NCBI GenBank assembly: GCA_030068145.1
Contig: JAPJBO010000191.1
Coordinates: forward strand, 236,597-300,596
Source of the DNA: Diplonema papillatum
Taxonomy: Eukaryota; Euglenozoa; Diplonemea; Diplonemida; Diplonemidae
Reading direction: 5' to 3'
DNA length: 64,000 bases
Part shown: positions 36,179-45,310 of the stretch, in pieces
How the letters are laid out: the number at the start of each line of letters is the position of its first letter
Numbering within the stretch: position 1 is the first letter of the stretch
Made by a program: the position numbers and the translations under genes
Notes under the pieces: model-generated
The model's database searches: none
Seen by the model: only the letters and a program-made list of their open reading frames with translations
What the model was told of the DNA's origin: nothing

Positions 36179-38106
36179 TTTGGATTAGAATGCAAAGAAT
36201 CTGTGGCGATAATCTGCATCGCCGACGGCGCGGTTATCTCTTCGCACGTGATGTGTCATGCTTTCGCCTCTTTAGCTCGTCTTGATCGTCGCGCTCAGGC
36301 GCGCGTTTGGTGCTTCGCTTCTTCTTCGATTGCTCGTCGAGGTTCATCGGTTGCGCGTCGATTTCTGCTTCTTCCCAGCGCCTGGGCGATGGTCGTGGCG
36401 CATCGACGCGTCCTTTGCGTCTTTTCGGTACCGGCTCCGCCGCGGAGTCCGATTGCCGCTTCTTCGCTGGCGTTGGCGCCGTCTTCCCGACCTTCGCTGC
36501 TGATGTCGGCGTTGATGTTGCGGGTTCTCGCTCGTCTTCCTCTGCTTCCGGCAGAACGAGCACCACGTTCTCACGTTTCGCCTGTCTCGGCGCTGGCGCG
36601 GGACCCTCCGGCTCCGCCTTCCTCTTCTTCGCCGTTGTTTCTTCACCTCTCGCCACGGCCGCCCGGTGGTGCCCTTTCCTGCAGCAGTGCCCGGGTCTCC
36701 TACTCCTCAGGTCGGCGTGTTTCTTACAGCCGTCGCACGTCGGCATGCCATGATCGAGGCATCGGTGGTGATGGTTGCGACAGCACTCCGCTGTCGTCTT
36801 ACACGTGGCGCACTGCGTCATCCGGTGCTCGGCACACATTTTTACGGCTAGGCCATCACCCTCCCTGTGATGGGCCTGGCAGCACCACGCCACCGACTTG
36901 CCCCGGCGCTTACACACGTCGCACTTCACCTTTTGGTGCCCGGGGCACACCCGCTCACCCCACTTCTCGTGTCGGGGAATCCCTTCCGGCACGAGCCACG
37001 GATCCCCTCCGACGACAGCCGACTTCTTCCCTTTCCTCTTCTCCGTAGTGTCATCGAAGGCCGCCCATCTCGCCGCACGCTCCGCCCTTTCTCTTCCGTA
37101 CGTCGGGAAAAGGTCCATCCCCCACGCCTCGCCGGTGAACGCATGCCGGCTCGCCTTCAGCTGCGTCTCCAAGATTCCCATCGTCTCCTCGCCGCCGCGG
37201 AAAATTGGCCTCATCTCGTAGCCCGTGAGGCATGGGGGGGCCCCTACCGTTCTCAATGAACCTATCTTCTCCAGCTTTCTACCCGGCAGAAGCGGCCCCA
37301 CCCCTTTCCGCTCAAGCGCTTCCCCGATCGTTTTCAGCATCCGCGCCAACATTCTCGCACGGATACACAGCGGCGTCCCACCTGTCGTCGCCACTAAACT
37401 GCCCGGTAGATCGAGCCCGGTGTACACTTCGAAGTCTACTGCGAGCTCTGCCGTCGAGACGTCACCCGCTACCGACCAGCACATCCCATCCAGCCAATAC
37501 TGCAGCGCCCGGAACCACCTCTCTCCTGCTACCGCCGTGAAGGTCCCCGGTCCAGCGATCGCTTCGAAATTCAGCCGGCGCGGGGGGCAGTCGTCAGGGT
37601 GCAGTTGTCTCCAGGGGTGGCCGACTGCCCGGTCTCTTCCTTCTCTCTCCAGCCGTCGTCTCTCTTGCATGACTTCCGCCATGAATGTGTGCAGCACTTC
37701 GATGTTGATCCGACTTCCCTTCGGCAGAATCCCGTGTTCTTGCAGGCACGGAGGCCAAGTCGAGCGATCTGCGTCAACAATTTCGGCATACTGCTGTTGC
37801 ATTCGGATTCGTTCATACGCCCGGCACTGCCACCAAATGTGGCCCAGAGTTTCTTCCGTCGCCTCGTCACAGCGTCTGCACAGCCCGTCACCTCCCCACA
37901 GCTTGGCAGCATGTGATTCCGTCATCACCGACCCTGCTACGACCTCGGCAACGTCCCGCGCGGCCGTCAGCGTTGTCGACGCCTTCAGCCCGTAGGCATT
38001 CGTCGCGGTGTAGTCGACACCCGCCCGTACCCCTCCGAAGTTTGTGCGCCTCTTCTCGAGCTCCCCTAGTCGCCAGCCGTGAATCGCCTTTCTCAGGGTG
38101 TGCCCA
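36179..38106 (-). mobile_element. 5'-truncated LINE inside element C
   Basis: 1.9 kb, minus strand. Flanked by GAGTGTAATCG at 36168-36178 and 38107-38117, a probable 11-bp TSD, though the site lies in a repeat. The 3' terminus ends CTAATCCAAA, as in the 46-bp copy at 19268-19313. It holds the C-terminal part of a LINE polyprotein. Related 3' fragments occur at 9.0 and 56.6-57.4 kb. Confidence 0.85.
36234..38106 (-). CDS. LINE polyprotein C-terminal part with Cys/His clusters
   Basis: Open frame ending at 36234. The frame continues upstream through element C's end to 38201, but that part is not LINE sequence. Seen (numbering from the upstream ATG at 38201): a post-RT zinc-knuckle-like motif C108-x2-C111-x9-H121-x4-C126 as in zf-RVT regions of non-LTR elements; a block with ELAVDFEVYTG (251-261) shared with the LINE at 49.5 kb; then three Cys/His clusters of the form C-x2-H-x4-C-x2-C...CC-x3-HH; and a basic, nuclear-signal-like tail. 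RT and endonuclease are missing because of 5' truncation. The clusters probably bind zinc and nucleic acid (inference). Confidence 0.75.
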
Positions 38107-38184
38107 GAGTGTAATCGAGTGTAATCGACGCGTAATCGAGCTAAAGTCATTTTCAGGGGGGCTAGGTGAATTGGCTCAGCAACG

Positions 38185-40137
38185 TTCAATTTTGAATCCA
38201 AATTTAATTAGAATTGGTAGTCAACGTTCAATTTTGAATCCAAATTTAATTAGAATTGGTAGTCAACGTTCGATTTTGAATCCAAATTTAATTAGAATTG
38301 GTAGTCAACGTTCAATTTTGAATCCAAATTTAATTAGAATTGGTAGTCAACGTTCAATTTTGATCCCAAATTTAATTAGAATTGGTAGTCAACGTCCAAT
38401 TTCCGATCTCCAAATTTAATTAGAATTGGTAGTCAACGTTCAATTTTGAATCCAAATTTAATTAGAATTGGTAGTCAACGTCCGATTTCGAATCCCAAAT
38501 TTAATTAGAATTGGTAGTCAACGTCCAATTTCCGATCTCAAATTTAATTAGAATTGGTAGTCAACGTCTAATGTCGGATCCCAAATTTAATTAGAAGTGG
38601 TAGTCAACGTCTATTGTCGGATCCAAATTTAATTAGAATTGGTAGTCAACGTCCAATTTCCGATCTCAAATTTAATTAGAATTGGTAGTCAACGTTCAAT
38701 TTTGAATCCAAATTTAATTAGAATTGGTAGTCAACGTTCGATTTCCGATCTCAAATTTAATTAGAATTGGTAGTCAACGTCCAATTTCCGATCTCAAATT
38801 TAATTAGAATTGGTAGTCAACGTCTAATGTCGGATCCCAAATTTAATTAGAAGTGGTAGTCAACGTCTATTGTCGGATCCAAATTTAATTAGAATTGGTA
38901 GTCAACGTCCAATTTTGAATCCAAATTTAATTAGAATTGGTAGTCAACGTTCAATTTTGAATCCAAATTTAATTAGAATTGGTAGTCAACGTTCGATTTT
39001 GAACCCAAATTTAATTAGAATTGGTAGTCAACGTTCGATTTCCGATCTCAAATTTAATTAGAATTGGTAGTCAACGTTCAATTTTGAATCCAAATTTAAT
39101 TAGAATTGGTAGTCAACGTCCAATTTCCGATCTCAAATTTAATTAGAATTGGTAGTCAACGTTCAATTTTGAATCCAAATTTAATTAGAATTGGTAGTCA
39201 ACGTTCAATTTCCGATCTCAAATTTAATTAGAATTGGTAGTCAACGTCCAATTTCCGATCTCAAATTTAATTAGAATTGGTAGTCAACGTTCAATTTTGA
39301 ATCCAAATTTAATTAGAATTGGTAGTCAACGTTCGATTTTGAATCCAAATTTAATTAGAATTGGTAGTCAACGTTCAATTTTGAATCCAAATTTAATTAG
39401 AATTGGTAGTCAACGTTCGATTTTGAATCCAAATTTAATTAGAATTGGTAGTCAACGTCCAATTTCCGATCTCAAATTTAATTAGAATTGGTAGTCAACG
39501 TTCAATTTTGAATCCAAATTTAATTAGAATTGGTAGTCAACGTTCGATTTTGAATCCAAATTTAATTAGAATTGGTAGTCAACGTCCAATTTCCGATCTC
39601 AAATTTAATTAGAATTGGTAGTCAACGTCCAATTTCCGATCCCAAATTTAATTAGAATTGGTAGTCAACGTCCAATTTCGGATCCCAAATTTAATTAGAA
39701 TTGGTAATCAACGTTCGATTTTGAATCCAAACTTAATTAGAATTGGTAGTCAACGTCCAACTTCCAATCCCAAACTTAATTAGAGTTGGTAGTCAACGTT
39801 CAATTTTGATTCCAAATTTAATTAGAATTGGTAGTCAACGTCCAATTTCGGATCCCAAATTTAATTAGAATTGGTAATCAACGTTCGATTTTGAATTCAA
39901 ACTTAATTAGAATTGGTAGTCAACGTCCAACTTCCGATCCCAAACTTAATTAGAGTTGGTAGTCAACGTTCAATTTTGATTCCAAATTTAATTAGAATTG
40001 GTAGTCAACGTCCAATTTCGGATCCCAAATTTAATTAGAATTGGTAATCAACGTTCGATTTTGAATCCAAATTTAATTAGAATTGGTAGTCAACGTTCAA
40101 TTTCCGATCCCAAATTTAATTAGACTTGGTAGTCAAC
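38185..40137 (+). repeat. 42-bp satellite, right part
   Basis: About 46 units. The core AATTTAATTAGAATTGGTAG followed by TCAACG is nearly constant, while the following 16 bp occurs in a few versions (TTCAATTTTGAATCC, CCAATTTCCGATCTC, TCTAATGTCGGATCC). Blocks of units recur in order, so it grew by multi-unit duplication. Period 42 keeps one frame open (NLIRIGSQRSIL-type repeats), an artefact. Confidence 0.95.
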
Positions 40138-40540
40138 GTCTCGCCTCCCACCACCCCCTTTGGCCCTCCGCCCCTGGCCCTCCTGCCTCCTCTTTCCCCG
40201 CCTCCGTTATACTCTTCCTGCCCCATGGCTTCGCCATGGCTTTCGCCGTGACTTCGCCATGTCTTCGCCATGGCTTCGTCCCTCACCCCCGCTGATCCCG
40301 GTTGGTAGTGACCCGGCCTTACCCCAACCCCCAGCCCAAAATTAAGTCAATTTTTTTTTTTTCGCGCTCGGGGTGGCCCCGAGCCCCAGACCCATATATA
40401 AATCACTGCCGCCGCACATAGGGGGAAAGGTTTTTTTCCCTCGAACCTTAAGCGCCCACACGTGGACCACACGTATTTTCTCTGAGGCCGAAAACGGAGC
40501 GTAAGCCCTGCCGGCACCATACACGATTTCGTATTCGCAA

Positions 40541-40860
40541 AAATCTTGAGCACGAAGATCCGGCAGCGCCTGGACCGGAAGGCGGAGGAAGAGGAGCTCG
40601 CGGACCTGCGCGTGGCGGTCAGTATCCTGCAAAGGGAGCTGCTGTACCAGAGACCCCCGACCAAGGAGCGCGACTGCACCGACGAGCTCCGTGCGCTGCG
40701 GGAGAAGACCAGCTGCTTGGAAAACTCGCTCGACCCCCAAATTATCGGCGACTTGTCGACAGAACCACTTGTACTTACCCTATTCCGATCAACCACAAAA
40801 ACATGTCTGTCGACGACATCTTTTTACCCGGCACATTCCGCGGTTTTCGTATTCGCAAAA
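40541..40860 (+). pseudogene. Second fragment of the nucleotidase coiled-coil segment
   Basis: 40541-40760 matches 41122-41325 of the real gene at about 97%, then runs into unrelated sequence. It lacks both the docking domain and the phosphoesterase domains. Confidence 0.85.
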
Positions 40861-40982
40861 AACTAAATGCAAACGGGAAACGTCCAAGTTTCGAACCCAT
40901 GCAAATGTACCACCATACAAGGAACCGACCACCCCTGGGTGTGCTAGTCTGACACTTGCTGTCGTCGGACGGGGGGGAAGAA

Positions 40983-43151
40983 ATGCCGGAGATGGCGCCG
41001 GTCGCGAACGACGACGACGCGGCGAAGAAGGCGTACTTGAAGCAGCACGGGCTGCACCTGCTGTTCACTTCGCTGCTGGACGACGTCCTGTCCGAGCGGC
41101 CGGCGGACCCGCTGCTGTTCTTGAGCACGAAGATCCGGCAGCGCCTGGGGCGGAAGGCGGAGGAAGAGGAGCTCGCGGACCTGCGCGTGGCGGTCAGTAT
41201 CCTGCAAAGGGAGCTGCTGTACCAGAGACCCCCGACCAAGGAGCGCGACTGCGCCGACGAGCTCCGTGCGCTGCGGGAGAAGACCAGCTGCTTGGAAAAC
41301 TCGCTCGACCCCCAAATTATGGGAGACCTCTCGAAGCGGACGTTCGACAACAGCCGCACAGCCCGGCAGCCGTACAAGACGCCGAGCAGCCCGGACACTC
41401 GGGCGGCGTCGAGGTGCCCGCGCAGTCTGACAATCGTGCACTTCAACGACGTGTACCACTGCGAAGGGTTCAAAACAGAGCCGGTTGGCGGGGTAGCCCG
41501 GTTTGCGACTGCGTTGAAGAGCATGTCCGGGCCGTTGGTCAACGCACACGTCTTGTTTTCGGGCGACGTGTTCTCGCCGTCGATCGAGGCGACCGTGTCG
41601 CAAGGCGCGCACATGGTCCCCATCCTCAACGAGCTGAAGGTCGAAGCCGCGTGCGTAGGGAACCACGACCTCGACTTCGGCACCGAGCGCTTCGCCGAGC
41701 TCGCCGGGCGGTGCGAGTTCCCGTGGCTCCTGACGAACCTCGTCGACAACGAGAAGCCCCTCGCCGGCACCGTCCCATCAAAAATCGTGAACTGGGACGG
41801 AGTGCGGGTCGGTATTCTCGGCATCGTCGAGCAAGAGTGGATCGAAGCCTGCGGGCAGCTGCCAGCGTCCGTCGCGTACAAGGACATGGTCGAGACGACG
41901 AACGCGACGTGCCGGCAGCTGAAGGAGACGGGGGTGCACGTGATCATAGCGCTGACGCACATGCGCCTGGCGAACGACCAACACCTCGCCGAGTCCTGCC
42001 CCGACCTGGACCTGATCCTCGGAGGCCACGACCACGACTACAACCACGTCATCGCGGGGAGTCTTCACGTGGTTAAGTCGGGAAGCGACTTCCGCCACTT
42101 TTCTGTCGCGACCCTCACCGTCCCGGCTGTCCGCCTGCTGCACGGCCACGACTCCGCGGACGCGGTCGACGTGAGCGTGCGGAAGTTTGAAGTCACGGCG
42201 CAGTACCCGGCGGACCCTACGATGCTCTCGATCGTGGCCGACACCCAGGCCGACATCAGCGAAAAACTTGACAAGGTGGTGGGGCACACCGAAGTGCCGT
42301 TCGACGTCCGATTCTCGGTCGTGCGCACGCAGGAGGCGGCGTTCGGGAACTGGGCGACGGACATCATCCGGTGGTTCTACCACTTCGTCGAGTGCGACAT
42401 CGCGCTGCTCCAAGGCGGGTGCTTCAGGGCGGACCGCGTCTTGGACGAGGGACCCCTCACGCTGAAAGACCTGCTGTCCGTGGTCCCGATGGAGGACCCG
42501 ATCATCGTCATGACGCTCACCGGCGACGACATCGCCTCCGCCCTCAACTCCGGCGTCAGCAAGTTCCCGAGCCTCGACGGGAGGTTCCCGCAGGTGTCCG
42601 GAATGCGGTTCACGTTTGACCCCGACGAGCCGGCCCGGTCGAGGGTGAAGGCCGTGCACATTTTGAACCGGCAGACGCAGGTCTACGAGCCGCTGCAGCC
42701 GGCGAAGCTTTACCGCATGGCGACATCCGACTACCTCGCGCGCGGCAACGACGGGTACGACGTCTTCGCGAAGCAAAACCGGGTCATCGACTGCGAGCAG
42801 GGCATCATCCTCCCCGTCCTCCTCCGCAACTTCCTGTTCCTGCAGCGCTGGGGGGAGGCGCTGATCCAGAACCAGTCGATCGTGCGGAGGATCTTCCGCA
42901 ACCGCTCGCCGGTGACCGCGAAGTCGCTGACCAAGGGCAGCATCTGCCCGCTGCTCGAAGGCCGGATCGAGATGCTCGGAACCTTCGAAAGGCCCGTCTC
43001 GCAGGACACGTCGCAGGCGCAGCGGGCCTCTCCCGGGTCGTCGCCTCGGTCGCCCAAGTCGATTCGCAAGGCGCTGGGCGGCGGCCCCAGCACGCTGCGG
43101 CTCAACGGGACGTCGCACGCCCATTTCGGCCCAGCGACGGCGATCACGTGA
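40983..43151 (+). CDS. RIIalpha docking domain fused to a 5'-nucleotidase-type phosphoesterase
   Basis: Single exon, 722 codons from ATG 40983; the frame opens a few codons earlier but without an ATG. N-terminus (about 14-50): an RIIalpha/DPY-30-like helix pair (YLKQHGLHLLF...LSERPADPLLFL), which dimerises and docks amphipathic helices in cilia. Then a charged coiled coil (52-112). Then a metallophosphoesterase core with HFNDVYH (D156, H159), FSGDVF (D195), GNHD (N227, H228) and GGHDHD (H349, H351), the metal and catalytic residues of the UshA/5'-nucleotidase family. Then the substrate-binding C-terminal domain with FGNWATDIIRW and YLARGNDGYDVF. No signal peptide, unlike secreted 5'-nucleotidases, so probably cytosolic or ciliary. 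AMP or a related nucleotide is the likely substrate (inference). Truncated copies lie on both sides. Confidence 0.88.
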   Translation: MPEMAPVANDDDAAKKAYLKQHGLHLLFTSLLDDVLSERPADPLLFLSTKIRQRLGRKAEEEELADLRVAVSILQRELLYQRPPTKERDCADELRALREKTSCLENSLDPQIMGDLSKRTFDNSRTARQPYKTPSSPDTRAASRCPRSLTIVHFNDVYHCEGFKTEPVGGVARFATALKSMSGPLVNAHVLFSGDVFSPSIEATVSQGAHMVPILNELKVEAACVGNHDLDFGTERFAELAGRCEFPWLLTNLVDNEKPLAGTVPSKIVNWDGVRVGILGIVEQEWIEACGQLPASVAYKDMVETTNATCRQLKETGVHVIIALTHMRLANDQHLAESCPDLDLILGGHDHDYNHVIAGSLHVVKSGSDFRHFSVATLTVPAVRLLHGHDSADAVDVSVRKFEVTAQYPADPTMLSIVADTQADISEKLDKVVGHTEVPFDVRFSVVRTQEAAFGNWATDIIRWFYHFVECDIALLQGGCFRADRVLDEGPLTLKDLLSVVPMEDPIIVMTLTGDDIASALNSGVSKFPSLDGRFPQVSGMRFTFDPDEPARSRVKAVHILNRQTQVYEPLQPAKLYRMATSDYLARGNDGYDVFAKQNRVIDCEQGIILPVLLRNFLFLQRWGEALIQNQSIVRRIFRNRSPVTAKSLTKGSICPLLEGRIEMLGTFERPVSQDTSQAQRASPGSSPRSPKSIRKALGGGPSTLRLNGTSHAHFGPATAIT

Positions 43152-43290
43152 CGGCGGGGCGTTGCTGCCTCTGCTTTCTGCTCGTGTGTAGAGCACGACA
43201 CTCGTTGTGTCCCCTCGGCATGAGATCGGAGAAAACGGTCTAACCCATGGGTTCTCTCCATGGGTCTACCGTGGGCCCACCATCGGGTTC

Positions 43291-43800
43291 TCTGCAGTGG
43301 CCGTGCACATTTTGAACCTGCAAACGCAAGTCTACGAGCCGCTGCAGCATGCGAAGCTTTACCGCATGGCGACCTCCGACTACCTCGCGCGCGGCAACGA
43401 CGGGTACGACGTCTTCGCGAAGCAAAACCGGGTCATCGACTGCGAGCAGGGCATCATCCTCCCCGTCCTCCTCCGCAACTTCCTGTTCCTGCAGCGCTGG
43501 GGGGAGGCGCTGATCCAGAACCAGTCGATCGTGCGGAGGATCTTCCGCAACCGCTCGCCGATGACCGCGAAGTTGCTGACCAAGGGCAGCATCTGCCCGC
43601 TGCTCGAAGGCCGGATCGAGATGCTCGGAACCTTCGAAAGGCCCGTCTCGCAGGACACGTCGCAGGCGCAGCGGGCCTCTCCCGGGTCGTCGCCTCGGTC
43701 GCCCAAGTCGATTCGCAAGGCGCTGGGCGGCGGCCCCAGCACGCTGCGGCTCAACGGGACGTCGCACGCTCATTTCGGCCCGGCGACGGCGATCACGTGA
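43291..43800 (+). pseudogene. 3'-end duplicate 1 of the nucleotidase gene
   Basis: Copy of 42642-43151 with few changes and the same TGA. It keeps about 165 codons of the C-terminal domain but no catalytic metal site, so it cannot be an active enzyme. The 3' flank (GAGCACGACACTCGTTGTGTC) is duplicated with it, giving a tandem unit of about 650 bp. Confidence 0.85.
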
Positions 43801-43953
43801 CGGCAGGGGGAGGGGGGTGTTGCTCCTCTGCTTTCTGCTCGTGTGTAGAGCACGACACTCGTTGTGTCGGGGATTTTGACCCCCTCCCCCCCGGCATGAG
43901 ATAGGAGAAAACGGTCTAACCAGTGGAGTTCTTTCCCATCGGGTTCTCTACGG

Positions 43954-44371
43954 TGGCCGTGCACATTTTGAACCGGCAGACGCAGGTCTACGAGCCGCTG
44001 CAGCCGGCGAAGCTTTACCGCATGGCGACCTCCGACTACCTCGCGCGCGGCAACGACGGGTACGACGTCTTCGCGAAGCATAACCGAGTCATCGACTGCG
44101 AGCAGGGCATCATCCTCCCCGTCCTCCTCCGCAACTTCCTGTTCCTGCAGCGCTGGGGGGATCGTGCCGAGGATCTTCTGCAACCGCTCGCCGATGACCG
44201 CGAAGTCGTTGACCAAGGGCAGCATCTGCCCGCTGCTCGAAGGCCGGATCGAGGAGCTCGGAACCTTCGAAAGGCCCGTCTCGCAGGACACGTCGCAGGC
44301 GCAGCGGGCCTCTCCCGGGTCGTCGCCTCGGTCGCCCGTGTCGATTCGCAAGGCGCTGGGCGGCGGCCCGG
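43954..44371 (+). pseudogene. 3'-end duplicate 2 of the nucleotidase gene
   Basis: As duplicate 1, but with a deletion near 44160 that breaks the frame and an end truncated at about 44371, where repeat family N begins. A further 55-bp scrap of the same 3' end is at about 45030-45085. Confidence 0.85.
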
Positions 44372-44505
44372 GTGATTTCGCCTTGTTTTCGCATTCTGCG
44401 GCCATTATTCCAGCCTAAACGAGCGTCCGACCACTTTTCCCGCATTTTCGGAGCAGTTGTATGGGCACCTGAGTGGTGGGCTTCGAGTTTTGGGCTTCTG
44501 GCGAC
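44371..44505 (+). repeat. Dispersed repeat family N, copy 2
   Basis: Diverged copy of 19082-19220, sharing CAGCCTAAACGAGCRTCCGAC. Confidence 0.6.
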
Positions 44506-44532
44506 GCGACGCCCAGTTTGGGTTTCTGATGT

Positions 44533-44753
44533 TTTTTTGTAAAAGCACCTGCTTTGTAGGAATACTTGAGGAGGCTGCCAGCTGCAAAAGATCAAAGGAG
44601 GTAAATGTGCTGTAGCCCACACGAAGCACAAGTAAAGCTGGGTTCAGTGGCGGGCGTAAGTGTTCAACAAAAAAGACCCACTTTGTAGTTGTATTGTTTC
44701 TCCCCCTCTAGCCTCCTTCGAAGTAAGCACAAGACAGCCCCTCGAGTATTTCC
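44533..44753 (+). mobile_element. MITE core, separate copy
   Basis: Runs from TTGTAAAAGCACCTGC to CCCTCGAGTATTT and matches the inner part of element A (52215-52435) without A's TIRs. Its own ends, AATACTTGAGGAGGCTGCC and the complement of GGCAGCCCCTCGAGTATT, are inverted repeats, so the core may be an independent MITE captured by element A. Confidence 0.6.
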
Positions 44754-44757
44754 TTAA

Positions 44758-45013
44758 CCACTTACGGACGGAGGGGGGAAGGGTTAATTTGGGAAAAGGG
44801 GGGGCCTCCAAGGCAAATCTCAGGTATCCGTTGAGAGCTCGGAGCAGGATTTCTGCCCGATGAAGGACGCAATTCAAAGATCTGTGTCAGATCTTTCCAA
44901 TAAAGCAAACAGCGACCACTTTCGACCATTCTTTGGCCTCTCGCCCGTGAACTTGACACCCGCGAGCTTTCTTTAATTAACTACCGCTAAAGTGGTAGTT
45001 CGTCCAGAAGTGG
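44758..45013. mobile_element. 256-bp MITE with TTAA target site
   Basis: Ends CCACTTACGGACG (44758) and CGTCCAGAAGTGG (ending 45013) are inverted repeats with two mismatches. TTAA flanks both sides (44754-44757, 45014-45017). TTAA target duplication is typical of piggyBac and some other families. No coding capacity. Confidence 0.75.
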
Positions 45014-45179
45014 TTAAGGAGTTGCCTTGCTGAGGCTCAACGGGACGTCGCACGCCCATTTCGGCCCGGCGACGGCGATCACCACAGTTGTTGTCGGGGA
45101 TTTGGACCCCGCCCCGGCATGAGATCGGAGAAAACAGTCTAACCCAAGGGCCCACGATCGGTTTCGTGGACACCAGAAG

Positions 45180-45310
45180 GGGAGTTGAAGCTGGAGTTAA
45201 AACAGCGGGTGTCACAGGAGAGATGAGGACTTACACGCGTTTTGGTTGTAGCACACCCGCTTTTCGGGTGTGACTCGGACACACCCTCTTTGACTCCAGC
45301 TTCTGAGGCT
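45180..45310. repeat. GCGGGTGTG palindromic repeat, copy
   Basis: ACACCCGCTTTTCGGGTGTG hairpin with flanks shared, inverted, with 47105-47215; related pieces at 22690-22800 and 48060-48200. A dispersed hairpin-bearing repeat. Confidence 0.6.

Larger units (their letters stand above)
32017..38179 (-). mobile_element. Element C: two-ORF TIR DNA transposon, 5-bp TSD
   Basis: Inverted ends CTGAGCCAATTCACCTA (32017) and its complement ending 38179 continue with near-matching C-rich sequence to about 24 bp. The target duplication CAACG is at 32012-32016 and 38180-38184, inside a satellite unit. Sub-terminal repeats of TGTAATCGAG lie at 32040-32145, 36135-36178 and 38107-38140, in direct rather than inverted orientation. 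Without the LINE it is about 4.2 kb. It holds a 724-codon ORF and a 343-codon ORF, both on the minus strand. Superfamily not assigned. Confidence 0.85.
31127..40408 (+). mobile_element. Element B: hAT-like element carrying a satellite array
   Basis: Ends CAGGGATTTATATA (31127) and TATATAAATCACTG (ending 40408) are inverted with one mismatch. Perfect 8-bp duplications ccgccgca flank it at 31119-31126 and 40409-40416. Without the inner insertion it is about 3.1 kb, mostly a 42-bp satellite. It has no transposase gene and is presumably moved in trans by a hAT enzyme. The terminal sequences differ from element A beyond CAGGG. Confidence 0.85.
30644..40510 (+). mobile_element. Element A, copy 1: hAT-like MITE split by nested insertions
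   Basis: The left end CAGGGCTTACGCTCC (30644) and right end GGAGCGTAAGCCCTG (40496-40510) are inverted repeats. Flanking 8-mers are ccggcaca (30636-30643) and ccggcacc (40511-40518), a 7/8 target duplication. CAGGG ends and 8-bp TSDs are hAT features. The parts 30644-31126 and 40409-40510 align in order with the uninterrupted copy at 52180-52723; element B fills the gap. No transposase, so non-autonomous. Confidence 0.85.

Noticed and set aside
38107-38201. Extension of the LINE ORF to an ATG at 38201
   Set aside because: These codons come from the satellite and from element C's end, outside the LINE's target duplication.
38185-40137. CRISPR-like pattern (constant repeat, variable spacer)
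   Set aside because: The 16-bp segments are a few recurring versions rather than unique spacers, the context is eukaryotic and no cas genes occur. It is a satellite.
31127-40408. Helitron
   Set aside because: Inverted ends and a perfect 8-bp target duplication are present; Helitrons have neither.
41778-43196. 472-codon minus-strand ORF
   Set aside because: Arg/Val/Asp-rich shadow of the GC-rich nucleotidase gene.
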